Of a stretch of DNA of 64,000 nt, positions 1-8,316 are shown piece by piece. The stretch comes from Streptomyces sp. NBC_00390 (GTDB lineage: Bacteria; Actinomycetota; Actinomycetes; Streptomycetales; Streptomycetaceae): the NCBI RefSeq assembly GCF_036057275.1, contig NZ_CP107945.1, positions 6,262,001-6,326,000 on the forward strand, in the 5' to 3' direction. The stretch's first letter is position 1, and each line of letters begins with the position of its first letter. The translations under genes were made by a program, and so were the position numbers. A model generated the notes under the pieces. That model worked only from the letters and a program-made list of their open reading frames with translations, was not told the origin of the DNA and did not search any database.

Positions 1-603
1 CGGGTTGACGCCGCCGTGGACATCGAGCATCTGCAGCTCGGCCGCCGCACTCGGGTAGCCGATGGACACCCGCGCCATGAAACGGTCGCGCTGCGCCTCG
101 GGGAGAGGGTAGGTGCCCTCCATCTCCACCGGGTTCTGCGTCGCCACCACCATGAACGGGTTGGGCAGCTCGTAGCTGTGCCCGTCGATGGTGACCTGGC
201 GCTCCTCCATGGACTCCAGCAGCGCGGACTGCGTCTTGGGCGAAGCGCGGTTGATCTCGTCGCCGATCACGATCTGGGCGAAGATCGCGCCGGGCTTGAA
301 CTCGAAGTCGCGTCGCTGCTGGTCGAAGATCGACACACCGGTGATGTCGGACGGAAGCAGATCCGGCGTGAACTGGATACGCCGCACCGAGCAGTCGATG
401 GAGCGTGCAAGTGCCTTGGCCAGCATCGTCTTGCCGACGCCGGGGACATCTTCGATCAGCAGATGTCCCTCCGCCAGCAACACGGTCAGCGAAAGCCGTA
501 CGACCTCAGGCTTGCCCTCGATCACACTCTCCACCGACCTGCGGACACGCTCCGCTGTGGTGGTCAGATCTGTGAGGCTCGCTCGATCGTCATAGGTCGT
601 CAC
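1..603 (-). CDS. MoxR family AAA+ ATPase (partial, C-terminus outside window)
   Basis: AAA+ ATPase of the MoxR family, chaperone-like ATPases usually encoded beside DUF58/VWA proteins and thought to help mature or insert metal-dependent partners. About 201 N-terminal residues are visible. They include a Walker A motif GVGKT near residues 55-59, a Walker B IVIGDEINRA near 111-120, and the family stretch that follows (SPKTQSALLESMEERQVT). The GTG start at 603 is chosen because a GAGGAGG ribosome site lies just upstream. The gene runs off the left edge, so partner genes cannot be seen. Family assignment is firm; the cellular role is inferred only from the family. Confidence 0.93.
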   Translation of the reverse strand, partial: MTTYDDRASLTDLTTTAERVRRSVESVIEGKPEVVRLSLTVLLAEGHLLIEDVPGVGKTMLAKALARSIDCSVRRIQFTPDLLPSDITGVSIFDQQRRDFEFKPGAIFAQIVIGDEINRASPKTQSALLESMEERQVTIDGHSYELPNPFMVVATQNPVEMEGTYPLPEAQRDRFMARVSIGYPSAAAELQMLDVHGGVNP

Positions 604-743
604 CCGGCCCTCCTCGGCCCGTTCTAGGGCCGGTGCCTGACACAGCACGGCCCACCCCGAAACACGGACACCGCCTCCGGAGGGGTTCCGGAGGGATGTC
701 TCACCCGCATTCTTGTTGGCGTTACCGCGTTGTGTCACTCGCC

Positions 744-752
744 TGTGGATAA
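744..752 (-). promoter_or_regulatory. Perfect DnaA-box 9-mer (TTATCCACA) between moxR and carbonic anhydrase
   Basis: The plus strand reads TGTGGATAA, the complement of the classical DnaA box TTATCCACA. It lies in the roughly 200 bp upstream of moxR and downstream of the carbonic anhydrase gene. Streptomyces origins prefer TTGTCCACA, and a lone box is not an origin, so any role in regulating moxR is inference. Confidence 0.35.
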
Positions 753-800
753 CTGGGAGGGATATGCCGGGTTTGGTTCAATTGTCGAGTGCCTGACCGG

Positions 801-1343
801 TCACTCAGCGGGGTCGATCTCCCGCAGTACACCCTTCGTGACATCGAAGACGAAGCCCCGGACGTCATCCGTGTGCAGCAGGAACGGTGAGGTGCGCACC
901 CGCTGCATCGACTGCCGTACGTCCTGCTCCACGTCGCGGAACGCCTCGACCGCCCACGCCGGACGCTGGCCGACCTCCTCCTCCAGCTCGATCCGGAAGT
1001 CCTCGGTGATCTTCTCCAGACCGCAGCCGGTGTGGTGGACCAGTATCACGCTGCGCGTGCCCAGCGCCCGCTGGCTGATGGTCAGTGAACGGATCACGTC
1101 ATCGGTGACCACGCCGCCGGCGTTGCGGATGGTGTGGCAGTCGCCCAGTTCCAGGCCCAGCGCGGCGTGCAGGTCGAGCCGGGCGTCCATGCAGGCGACC
1201 ACGGCGACCTGGAGCACCGGCCGCGCGTCCATCCCGGGGTCCTGGAACTCGGCGGCGTAGCGCAGGTTGGCTTCGACGAGTCGGTCTGTGACCGTCCCGC
1301 CTGTGGGAACCGGCTCGGCGGACTTGTGCGCAGAAGTCGACAT
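801..1343 (-). CDS. Beta-class carbonic anhydrase
   Basis: Zinc enzyme for reversible CO2 hydration, 180 residues, cytoplasmic. The beta-class signature CMDARL (Cys and the Asp-Arg dyad) lies near residue 35 and the second zinc cluster HHTGCG about 55 residues later, giving the Cys/His/Cys zinc site. Length fits the short actinobacterial clade. An upstream extension of the frame is open, but the ATG giving MSTSAHK is the natural start because the extension is not family-like. It is transcribed divergently from rsmH across a 272 bp gap that holds the dcw promoter. Its neighbours do not suggest a link to cell division. Confidence 0.9.
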   Translation of the reverse strand: MSTSAHKSAEPVPTGGTVTDRLVEANLRYAAEFQDPGMDARPVLQVAVVACMDARLDLHAALGLELGDCHTIRNAGGVVTDDVIRSLTISQRALGTRSVILVHHTGCGLEKITEDFRIELEEEVGQRPAWAVEAFRDVEQDVRQSMQRVRTSPFLLHTDDVRGFVFDVTKGVLREIDPAE

Positions 1344-1472
1344 GGCAATGAAGGTACTGGGCACAACGCGTCCCGGCCCGTTGTGAGAGCGGACAAAGAC
1401 CGTCAACGTGCGTTGTTGTGAGGTAACCCACAAGTGTGGAACGGCGGCCCACGCGACGCGCTCGCCGGTTGA

Positions 1473-1500
1473 TTGACCGGCCGGACCGGTGGACTAAAGT
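1473..1500 (+). promoter_or_regulatory. Candidate promoter of the dcw cluster upstream of rsmH
   Basis: TTGACC at 1473-1478 and TAAAGT at 1495-1500 are separated by 16 bp and resemble a housekeeping sigma promoter. They lie about 115 bp before the rsmH start. An inverted repeat GTGA-N7-TCAC (1499-1513) overlaps the downstream edge of the -10 and resembles a BldD-type half-site arrangement. Assigned by eye only. Confidence 0.4.
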
Positions 1501-1615
1501 GACGCGAGTTCACGGACGCCATCGGCACATCTGGTGGTCTCCCGCAAGATTTTCCGCGTGCGCGGCGTACGCACGGCCCGGCCATGCCCCGCCCGCGCCG
1601 TACCTGAGAGGGCGC

Positions 1616-2572
1616 ATGAGCCACACCCGACACGTCCCGGTGATGCTCCAGCGGTGCCTGGACCTGTTGGCCCCGGCCCTGCAGAGGCCGGGTGCGGTCG
1701 TCGTCGACTGCACCCTCGGACTCGGCGGTCACAGTGAGGCGCTGCTCACGCAGTTTCCCGAGGCACGTCTGATCGCACTCGACCGGGACAGGGAGGCACT
1801 GCGCCTGTCGGGTGAGCGGCTCGCACCGTTCGGCGACCGGGCGACCTTGGTGCACGCCGTCTACGACGAACTTCCCGAGGTCCTCGCCCGGCTCGGCGTC
1901 CCGCGCGTCGAGGGTGTGCTCTTCGATCTCGGTGTCTCCTCCATGCAGCTGGACGAGGCCGACCGGGGCTTCGCGTACGCCCAGGACGCCCCGCTCGACA
2001 TGCGCATGGACCAGACGACGGGCATGAGCGCGGCCGAAGTGCTCAACACCTACCCGGCGGGCGAGCTGGTGCGGATCCTGCGCTCGTACGGCGAGGAGAA
2101 GCAGGCCAAGCGGATCGTCTCGGCGATCGTGCGGGAGCGGGAGAAGGAGCCCTTCACCAACAGCGCGCGGCTCGTCGAGCTGATCCGGGACGCACTGCCG
2201 CAGGCGGCCAAGCGCACCGGCGGCAATCCGGCCAAGCGCACCTTCCAGGCCCTGCGGATCGAGGTGAACGGCGAGCTCAGCGTTCTCGAACGGGCCGTGC
2301 CGGCCGCGGTCGGGACGCTCGCCGTCGGCGGCCGGATCGCCGTCCTGTCGTACCACTCGCTGGAAGACCGGCTGGTCAAGCAGGTCTTCGCGGCCGGTGC
2401 CGCGAACACGGCGCCGCCCGGACTGCCTGTCGTCCCGGAGCAGTACCAGCCCCGGCTCAAGCTGCTGACACGCGGTGCGGAACTGCCCACCGACGAAGAG
2501 GTGGCCGAGAACCGCCGGGCGGCTCCCGCGCGTCTGAGGGGAGCAGAGCGCATCCGGGAGGACGTGTCGTGA
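1616..2572 (+). CDS. rsmH: 16S rRNA (cytosine-1402 N4)-methyltransferase RsmH (MraW)
   Basis: SAM-dependent methyltransferase that modifies C1402 of 16S rRNA in the decoding centre; 318 residues, normal length. The protein begins SHTRHVPVMLQRCLDLL. It carries the SAM-binding segment VVDCTLGLGGHSEALL, the family motif LFDLGVSSMQLD and the C-terminal SYHSLEDRLVKQVF. The ATG at 1616 follows GAGAGGG. The open frame extends upstream, but the homologous part starts here. First gene of the dcw cluster: no mraZ precedes it. Its end is followed at 62 nt by ftsL. Confidence 0.97.
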   Translation: MSHTRHVPVMLQRCLDLLAPALQRPGAVVVDCTLGLGGHSEALLTQFPEARLIALDRDREALRLSGERLAPFGDRATLVHAVYDELPEVLARLGVPRVEGVLFDLGVSSMQLDEADRGFAYAQDAPLDMRMDQTTGMSAAEVLNTYPAGELVRILRSYGEEKQAKRIVSAIVREREKEPFTNSARLVELIRDALPQAAKRTGGNPAKRTFQALRIEVNGELSVLERAVPAAVGTLAVGGRIAVLSYHSLEDRLVKQVFAAGAANTAPPGLPVVPEQYQPRLKLLTRGAELPTDEEVAENRRAAPARLRGAERIREDVS

Positions 2573-2633
2573 GCGGCGCGGGGGTGTACGGGGCGGGGTG
2601 CACGACGGGCGGCGCGGCGATGCGGAGGACACC

Positions 2634-3290
2634 TTGAGCACAGCGGCCAAGCAGCTGAAGGGGAAGGCCGCGCAGCTCGCGCGGCTGATGCCGTCCGGGC
2701 CGAGCACCGCCGCCCGTACACCCTTCGTCCTGCTGGTCGTGCTCCTGCTGTCCGGGGGGCTGATCACTCTTCTCCTGCTCAACTCCTCGCTCAACCAGGG
2801 ATCGTTCAAGCTGAGCGAACTCAAGAAGCGGACCACCGACCTCACCGACCAGGAACAGGCGCTGCAGCGGGACGTGGACAGCCGCTCCGCGCCGGACGCG
2901 CTGGAGCGGCGGGCCCGGGAGCTCGGCATGGTGCCCGGCGGCAACCCCGCCTTCCTCGGACCCGACGGCAAAATCCACGGCGTACCCGACGAGGCCACCG
3001 CACAGGCGATCCCCGATCCCACGCCTCTGGCCTCCGCGTCGCCCGCGGCCCCTTCCGTGACGGCCTCACCCGCACCCGCGGCCGCCGCCCCGACGGCCTC
3101 TCCCGCGGCCGCCGCCCCCTCCGCGGCCGCCCCCGGCTCCGCCCGGCCACCGGCGACGCCCCCTGCCGCCACCCAGGCACCCCGTTCAGCAGCCCCGCAG
3201 ACGCGCGCATCCGCGGCCTCTGCGCCGCCCGTGTCCGCCCCCGCCCCCCGTACGTCCCCGAAGCCGACCCCGACCCTCCCCGGCAGGTGA
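2634..3290 (+). CDS. ftsL: Cell division protein FtsL with long Ala/Pro tail
   Basis: Bitopic division protein expected to pair with a DivIC-type partner through its coiled coil and to activate FtsW/FtsI at the septum. One transmembrane helix lies near residues 28-52 (LLVVLLLSGGLITLLLL), then a helical segment with the family-like ending ALERRARELGMV. From about residue 125 to the end (218) the protein is almost pure Ala/Pro/Ser/Thr, an unusually long periplasmic tail. The likely start is TTG at 2634 because GGAGG (2624-2628) lies 5 nt upstream; a GTG at 2598 in frame is the alternative. Identity also rests on position between rsmH and ftsI. Confidence 0.85.
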   Translation: MSTAAKQLKGKAAQLARLMPSGPSTAARTPFVLLVVLLLSGGLITLLLLNSSLNQGSFKLSELKKRTTDLTDQEQALQRDVDSRSAPDALERRARELGMVPGGNPAFLGPDGKIHGVPDEATAQAIPDPTPLASASPAAPSVTASPAPAAAAPTASPAAAAPSAAAPGSARPPATPPAATQAPRSAAPQTRASAASAPPVSAPAPRTSPKPTPTLPGR

Positions 3291-3294
3291 CGCA

Positions 3295-5238
3295 GTGCCC
3301 CGCAAGGAACCTCCGCGCCGCCGGGTGCCGGGCCCCGCCAGGCGGCCCTCGAGGCAGCCGTCCGTACGCCCGGCGCCGCGCCGCCCGCGCCCGGCCGCCC
3401 GCACGCTCCGCCTCGGCAGCCCGCGTCCCCGGCTGCGGCTGGTCAGCCTCGGCCTCACCCTCGTCATGCTGGTGTTCGTGGTGCGGCTGCTCCAGGTGCA
3501 GGCCGTCGACGGGAGCGCCTATGCGGCCAAGGCCGAGAAGAACCGCTACCTCAGCCACAAACTCGCCGCGGAACGCGGCGAGATCACCGATCGGGCCGGT
3601 ATCGCACTCGCCATCAGCGTCGACGCGCACGACATCACCGCCGACCCGAAGATGTTCACGCCGAAGGAGAGCAAGGCCGAGGACGCGCCGGAACAGGCGG
3701 CCGCGCTGCTCGCCCCGATCCTCGGCAAGGACGTCGCCGAGCTGACGAAGAAGCTCAAGGCGCCCAAGTCCCGCTACGCCGTGCTGGCCCGCCGCCAGAC
3801 CCCCCAGGTCTGGAACCAGATCAAGGACCTCAAGGGCATCTACGCCGAGGAGGCCGCCGCCGACAGGCGGACCGGCGGACCCGGCGCCAATGTGCTGGCC
3901 GGCATCTTCCAGGAGCCGAGCAGCAAGCGCGTCTACCCCAACGGCGATCTCGCCGCCGGGATACTCGGCTACGTCAACGCCGAGAACCGCGGCGGCGGCG
4001 GTGTCGAGTCCATGCTCGACAAGACGCTCGCCGGCGAGGACGGCCAGATCACATACGCCCAGTCCGGTGGCCGCCGCGTCCCCACCGCAGGCTCCCGCGA
4101 GGTGCCCGCCGTCCCCGGCTCCGACGTCGAGCTGACCATCGACCGCGACATCCAGTGGGCCGCCCAGAAGGCCATCTCGGAGCAGGTGGGCAAGTCAAAG
4201 GCGGACCGCGGCTATGTGATCGTGCAGAACACCCGCACCGGCGAGGTGCTCGCCATGGCCAACGCCCCTGGCTTCGACCCCAACGACCTCGGCCAGGCCA
4301 ACTCCGCGGCCATGGGCAACGCCGCGCTCCAGGACGTGTACGAGCCCGGCTCCACCGCCAAGGTGATGTCCATGGCCGCCGTCCTGGAGGAGAAGGCCGC
4401 CACCCCCGGCACCCATGTCGTCGTACCCAACCGGCTGCACCGCGGCGACCGGCTGTTCAAGGACGACATCGACCACCCCACCTGGTACCTCACGCTCAAC
4501 GGCGTACTCGCCAAGTCCAGCAACCTCGGCACGATCCTGGCGACCGGGCAGCTCGGGAAGACACAGGCCGAGGCGAACCAGGTGCTCCACTCCTACCTGC
4601 GCAAGTTCGGCATCGGCCGCCCGACCGGGCTCGAGTACCCCGGCGAAACCCCCGGCATCCTCGCCAAGCCGCAGAAGTGGTCCACTTCGCAGCAGTACAC
4701 GATCCCGTTCGGTCAGGGTCTGTCGCTGAACGCCATGCAGGCCGCCTCCGTGTACTCGACCATCGCCAACGGCGGTGTACGCATCGAGCCCACCCTGATC
4801 CGCGGCACCCGGGGCCCCGACGGGCAGTTCGTCGCGGCCCCCGCGCCCGAGAAGAACCGCGTGGTCAGCGAGCAGACCGCGCGGACACTGGCCACCATGC
4901 TCGAGTCCGTCGTCGACGACCGGGAAGGCACCGGCACCAAGGCCCGCATCCCCGGCTACCGCGTCGCGGGCAAGACCGGCACGGCCAACCGCGTCGACCC
5001 CGAGCTCGGCCGCTACAGGGGCTACACGGCGTCCTTCGCCGGATTCGCGCCCGCGGACAAGCCGGAGATCACGGTCTACTGCGCGATCCAGAACCCCACC
5101 AAGGGGAGTTACTTCGGCGGCCAGATCTGCGGTCCGGTCTACCAGAAGGTCATGGAGTTCTCGCTGAAGTCCCTGCAGATCGCACCGACCGGCAAGGCAC
5201 CGGCCCGGCTCCCCGTCACCTTCGACCCCGGCGAATGA
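3295..5238 (+). CDS. ftsI: Septal peptidoglycan transpeptidase FtsI (PBP3, class B PBP)
   Basis: Class B penicillin-binding protein that crosslinks septal peptidoglycan with FtsW; 647 residues. A basic Pro/Arg N-terminus is followed by one membrane helix (about residues 52-68), the PBP dimerisation domain and the transpeptidase domain. All catalytic motifs are visible: STAK with Ser353, SSN at 408-410 and KTG at 560-562. The GTG start lies 4 nt after the ftsL stop, so coupling is likely. Non-essential for vegetative growth in Streptomyces but needed for sporulation septa (family knowledge). Confidence 0.97.
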   Translation: MPRKEPPRRRVPGPARRPSRQPSVRPAPRRPRPAARTLRLGSPRPRLRLVSLGLTLVMLVFVVRLLQVQAVDGSAYAAKAEKNRYLSHKLAAERGEITDRAGIALAISVDAHDITADPKMFTPKESKAEDAPEQAAALLAPILGKDVAELTKKLKAPKSRYAVLARRQTPQVWNQIKDLKGIYAEEAAADRRTGGPGANVLAGIFQEPSSKRVYPNGDLAAGILGYVNAENRGGGGVESMLDKTLAGEDGQITYAQSGGRRVPTAGSREVPAVPGSDVELTIDRDIQWAAQKAISEQVGKSKADRGYVIVQNTRTGEVLAMANAPGFDPNDLGQANSAAMGNAALQDVYEPGSTAKVMSMAAVLEEKAATPGTHVVVPNRLHRGDRLFKDDIDHPTWYLTLNGVLAKSSNLGTILATGQLGKTQAEANQVLHSYLRKFGIGRPTGLEYPGETPGILAKPQKWSTSQQYTIPFGQGLSLNAMQAASVYSTIANGGVRIEPTLIRGTRGPDGQFVAAPAPEKNRVVSEQTARTLATMLESVVDDREGTGTKARIPGYRVAGKTGTANRVDPELGRYRGYTASFAGFAPADKPEITVYCAIQNPTKGSYFGGQICGPVYQKVMEFSLKSLQIAPTGKAPARLPVTFDPGE

Positions 5239-5252
5239 CCGGAGGAACCACA

Positions 5253-6917
5253 GTGAGAGCAATCACTCCCGACGAGGACCGACCCGGCGACCGCCCGGCA
5301 GGGACCCCCTCTTTTTCCCCCCGGCCCATTCCGCCCGGTACGCTCACCGCCGTGCCACACGCTGATCAGTACCGAACCGCCCCGCCCCGTCCGGCCGAGG
5401 TCCGCCCGACCCCTCTCGGGGTGCTGGCCGACCGTCTGGAGGTCGAGCCGCCCGGTTCCGGCGCGGTCACCGGCATCACCCACGATTCGCGGGCGGTACG
5501 CCCCGGTGACGTGTACGCCGCCCTCCCCGGCGCCCGCCTCCACGGCGCCGACTTCGTCGCCCAGGCGGCCGACCTCGGGGCCGGCGCGATCCTCACCGAC
5601 CCGGCGGGCGCGGAGCGCGCGGCGGCCACCGGCCTGCCGGTCCTGGTCACCGAGAACCCGCGCGGCCGGATGGGCGAACTCGCCGCCGAGATCTACGGCC
5701 GCCCCGGCGACGCCCTGCTCCAGATCGGTATCACCGGTACCTCGGGCAAGACCACCACGGCGTATCTCGTCGAGGGCGGGCTCCGTGCGGCCGGCCGCGC
5801 CACCGGCCTGATCGGCACGGTCGAGATGCGAATCGGCGACGAGCGCATCAAGTCCGAGCGCACCACCCCGGAAGCCACCGACCTCCAGGCCCTGTTCGCC
5901 GTCATGCGCGAGCGCGGCGTCGAATCGGTCGCGATGGAGGTCTCCAGCCACGCCCTCGTGCTCGGCCGGGTCGACGGCTGTGTCTTCGACATCGCCGTCT
6001 TCAACAACCTCAGCCCGGAGCACATGGAGTTCCATTCCGGCATGGAGGACTACTTCCAGGCGAAGGCGCAGCTGTTCACGCCCAAGCGCAGCAGGGCCGC
6101 GGTCGTCAACCTCGACGACGAGTACGGCCGCAGGCTGGTCAAGGAGGCGTCCGTCCCGGTCACCACCTTCTCCGCGGAGGGCCACCCGGACGCCGACTGG
6201 CGCGCCGAGGACGTCGAGGTCGGCTCGCACGGCTCCTCGTTCACCGCGGTCGGCCCACGGGGCGAGCGGGTACGCGCGACGGCACCGCTGCCGGGTCCGT
6301 TCAACGTCGCCAACACACTGGCCGCCGTCGTCACCCTCGCCGTCGCCGGCATCGACCCGCAGACCGCCGCAGACGGCGTCGCGGCCGTTCCCGGCGTACC
6401 GGGCCGTCTGGAGCGCGTGGACGCGGGCCAGCCGTACCTCGCGGTCGTCGACTACGCCCACAAGACCGACGCCGTCGAATCGGTCCTGCGTTCCCTGCGC
6501 AAGGTCACCGAGGGCCGGCTGCACATCGTGCTCGGCTGCGGCGGCGACCGCGACACGACCAAACGCGGCCCGATGGGCGCCGCCGCAGCGCGGCTCGCCG
6601 ACACCGCCGTACTGACCTCCGACAACCCCCGCTCCGAGGACCCGCTGGCGATCCTCGCCACGATGCTCGCGGGCGCCGCCGAGGTGCCGATCCACGAGCG
6701 CGGTGACGTCCTGGTCGAGGCCGACCGGGCCGCGGCCATCGCCGCGGCCGTCGCCCGGGCGGAGCCCGGCGACACCGTGCTGGTCGCCGGCAAGGGGCAT
6801 GAGCAGGGCCAGGACATCGCCGGAGTGGTCCGCCCGTTCGACGACCGTGAGGTCCTTCGCGCAGCCATCGAAAACGCAGCACGCCGCGCCCATCAGCACG
6901 AGAACAGTCAGGGATGA
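5253..6917 (+). CDS. murE: UDP-MurNAc-L-Ala-D-Glu:diaminopimelate ligase MurE
   Basis: Cytoplasmic Mur ligase adding the third stem-peptide residue. The order is an N-terminal nucleotide domain, the ATP loop GITGTSGKTTT, the central domain with the carbamylated-lysine region, and the C-terminal domain with DNPR at residues 457-460, the motif typical of diaminopimelate-adding MurE. The start is uncertain. GTG 5253 has a GGAGGAA ribosome site and gives 554 residues; ATG 5235 overlaps the ftsI stop (ATGA); GTG 5352 would remove a low-complexity stretch of about 33 residues. Streptomyces walls contain LL-diaminopimelate, so the DNPR motif here must accept that isomer. Confidence 0.95.
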   Translation: MRAITPDEDRPGDRPAGTPSFSPRPIPPGTLTAVPHADQYRTAPPRPAEVRPTPLGVLADRLEVEPPGSGAVTGITHDSRAVRPGDVYAALPGARLHGADFVAQAADLGAGAILTDPAGAERAAATGLPVLVTENPRGRMGELAAEIYGRPGDALLQIGITGTSGKTTTAYLVEGGLRAAGRATGLIGTVEMRIGDERIKSERTTPEATDLQALFAVMRERGVESVAMEVSSHALVLGRVDGCVFDIAVFNNLSPEHMEFHSGMEDYFQAKAQLFTPKRSRAAVVNLDDEYGRRLVKEASVPVTTFSAEGHPDADWRAEDVEVGSHGSSFTAVGPRGERVRATAPLPGPFNVANTLAAVVTLAVAGIDPQTAADGVAAVPGVPGRLERVDAGQPYLAVVDYAHKTDAVESVLRSLRKVTEGRLHIVLGCGGDRDTTKRGPMGAAAARLADTAVLTSDNPRSEDPLAILATMLAGAAEVPIHERGDVLVEADRAAAIAAAVARAEPGDTVLVAGKGHEQGQDIAGVVRPFDDREVLRAAIENAARRAHQHENSQG

Positions 6918-6921
6918 CCCA

Positions 6922-8316
6922 GTGATCGCCCTCACCCTCGCCGAGATCGCCGAAATCGTCGGCGGGCAGACGTACGACATACCGGATCCGGGCGCCCGGG
7001 TCACCGGGCCTGTCGTGATCGACTCCCGAGCCGTCGAACCCGGCAGTCTCTTCGCCGCCTTCCACGGCGAGAACGTCGACGGCCACGACTACGCGGAGCG
7101 CGCGGTGGCGGCGGGTGCGGCTGCCGTGCTGGCCGCCCGCCCGGTGGGCGTGCCCGCCATCGTCGTCGACGACGTACAGAGCGCCCTCGGGCGGCTGGCC
7201 CGTGCCGTCGTCGAACGGCTCGGCACCCAGGTCGTCGCGCTGACCGGCTCGGCCGGCAAGACCAGCACCAAGGACCTGATCGCCCAGGTGCTCCAGCAGA
7301 AGGCGCCCACGGTCTGGACACCGGGCTCCCTCAACAACGAGATCGGGCTGCCGCTCACCGCGCTGCGCGCCACCGAGGAGACCGAGCATCTCGTCCTGGA
7401 GATGGGGGCACGCGGCATCGGCCACATCCGGTACCTCACCGAGCTCACCCCGCCCAGGATCGGCCTGGTGCTCAACGTCGGCACCGCCCACATCGGCGAG
7501 TTCGGCGGGCGCGAGCAGATCGCCGAGGCCAAGGGCGAGATGGTCGAGTCCCTCCCGGCCGACGGCGTCGCCGTCCTCAATGCCGACGACCCGCTGGTGC
7601 GGGCCATGGAATCCCGGACAAAGGCCCGTGTGCTGCTCTTCGGCGAGTCCGCGGACGCCGCCGTACGCGCGGAGAATGTCCGGCTCACGGAGCTCGGACA
7701 GCCTGCCTTCACACTCCACACACCCACCGGGTGCAGTGACGTGACCATGCGGCTGTACGGTGAGCACCACGTGTCGAACGCGCTCGCCGCGGCCGCCGTC
7801 GCCCATGAGCTGGGCATGTCCGTCGACGAGATCGCCCGTGCGCTCTCCGAGGCGGGCACCCTCTCCCGCTGGCGCATGGAGGTCACCGAGCGTCCGGACG
7901 GCGTGACGGTCGTCAACGACGCCTACAACGCGAACCCCGAGTCCATGCGTGCCGCGCTGCGCGCGCTGGCCGCCATGGGCAAGGGGCGTCGTACGTGGGC
8001 GGTGCTGGGCAGGATGGCCGAGCTCGGGGACGAGGCGCTCGCCGAGCACGACGCGGTCGGACGGCTTGCCGTCCGGCTCAACGTCAGCAGGCTCGTGGCG
8101 GTCGGGGGCAGGGAAGCGGCCTGGTTGCAGCTGGGCGCTTATAACGAGGGTTCGTGGGGTGAGGAGTCGGTGCACGTGTCCGACGCGCAGGCGGCTGTCG
8201 ACCTGTTGCGCAGTGAGTTGCGCCCGGGAGACGTCGTGCTGGTGAAGGCTTCCAGGGCGGTGGGACTGGAGCGGGTCGCCGAGGCTCTGCTCGAGGGTGA
8301 GGGTGCCGTCCGATGA
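6922..8316 (+). CDS. murF: UDP-MurNAc-tripeptide:D-Ala-D-Ala ligase MurF
   Basis: Adds D-Ala-D-Ala to complete the UDP-MurNAc pentapeptide; 464 residues, cytoplasmic. Visible landmarks are the N-terminal DSRAVEPGSLF segment shared with MurE, the ATP loop GSAGKTSTKDL, and the central NDAYNANPESM motif typical of MurF. The GTG start lies 4 nt after the murE stop. The end overlaps the mraY start by 4 nt (ATGA), so translation is probably coupled through murE-murF-mraY. Confidence 0.97.
   Translation: MIALTLAEIAEIVGGQTYDIPDPGARVTGPVVIDSRAVEPGSLFAAFHGENVDGHDYAERAVAAGAAAVLAARPVGVPAIVVDDVQSALGRLARAVVERLGTQVVALTGSAGKTSTKDLIAQVLQQKAPTVWTPGSLNNEIGLPLTALRATEETEHLVLEMGARGIGHIRYLTELTPPRIGLVLNVGTAHIGEFGGREQIAEAKGEMVESLPADGVAVLNADDPLVRAMESRTKARVLLFGESADAAVRAENVRLTELGQPAFTLHTPTGCSDVTMRLYGEHHVSNALAAAAVAHELGMSVDEIARALSEAGTLSRWRMEVTERPDGVTVVNDAYNANPESMRAALRALAAMGKGRRTWAVLGRMAELGDEALAEHDAVGRLAVRLNVSRLVAVGGREAAWLQLGAYNEGSWGEESVHVSDAQAAVDLLRSELRPGDVVLVKASRAVGLERVAEALLEGEGAVR

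Noticed and set aside
1403..3172. 589-codon minus-strand frame across rsmH and ftsL
   Set aside because: Opposite two well-supported division genes; composition is shadow-like and no ribosome site or domain is seen.
5139..7004. 621-codon minus-strand frame across murE
   Set aside because: Shadow of murE; Gly/Asp/Arg-rich with no domain.
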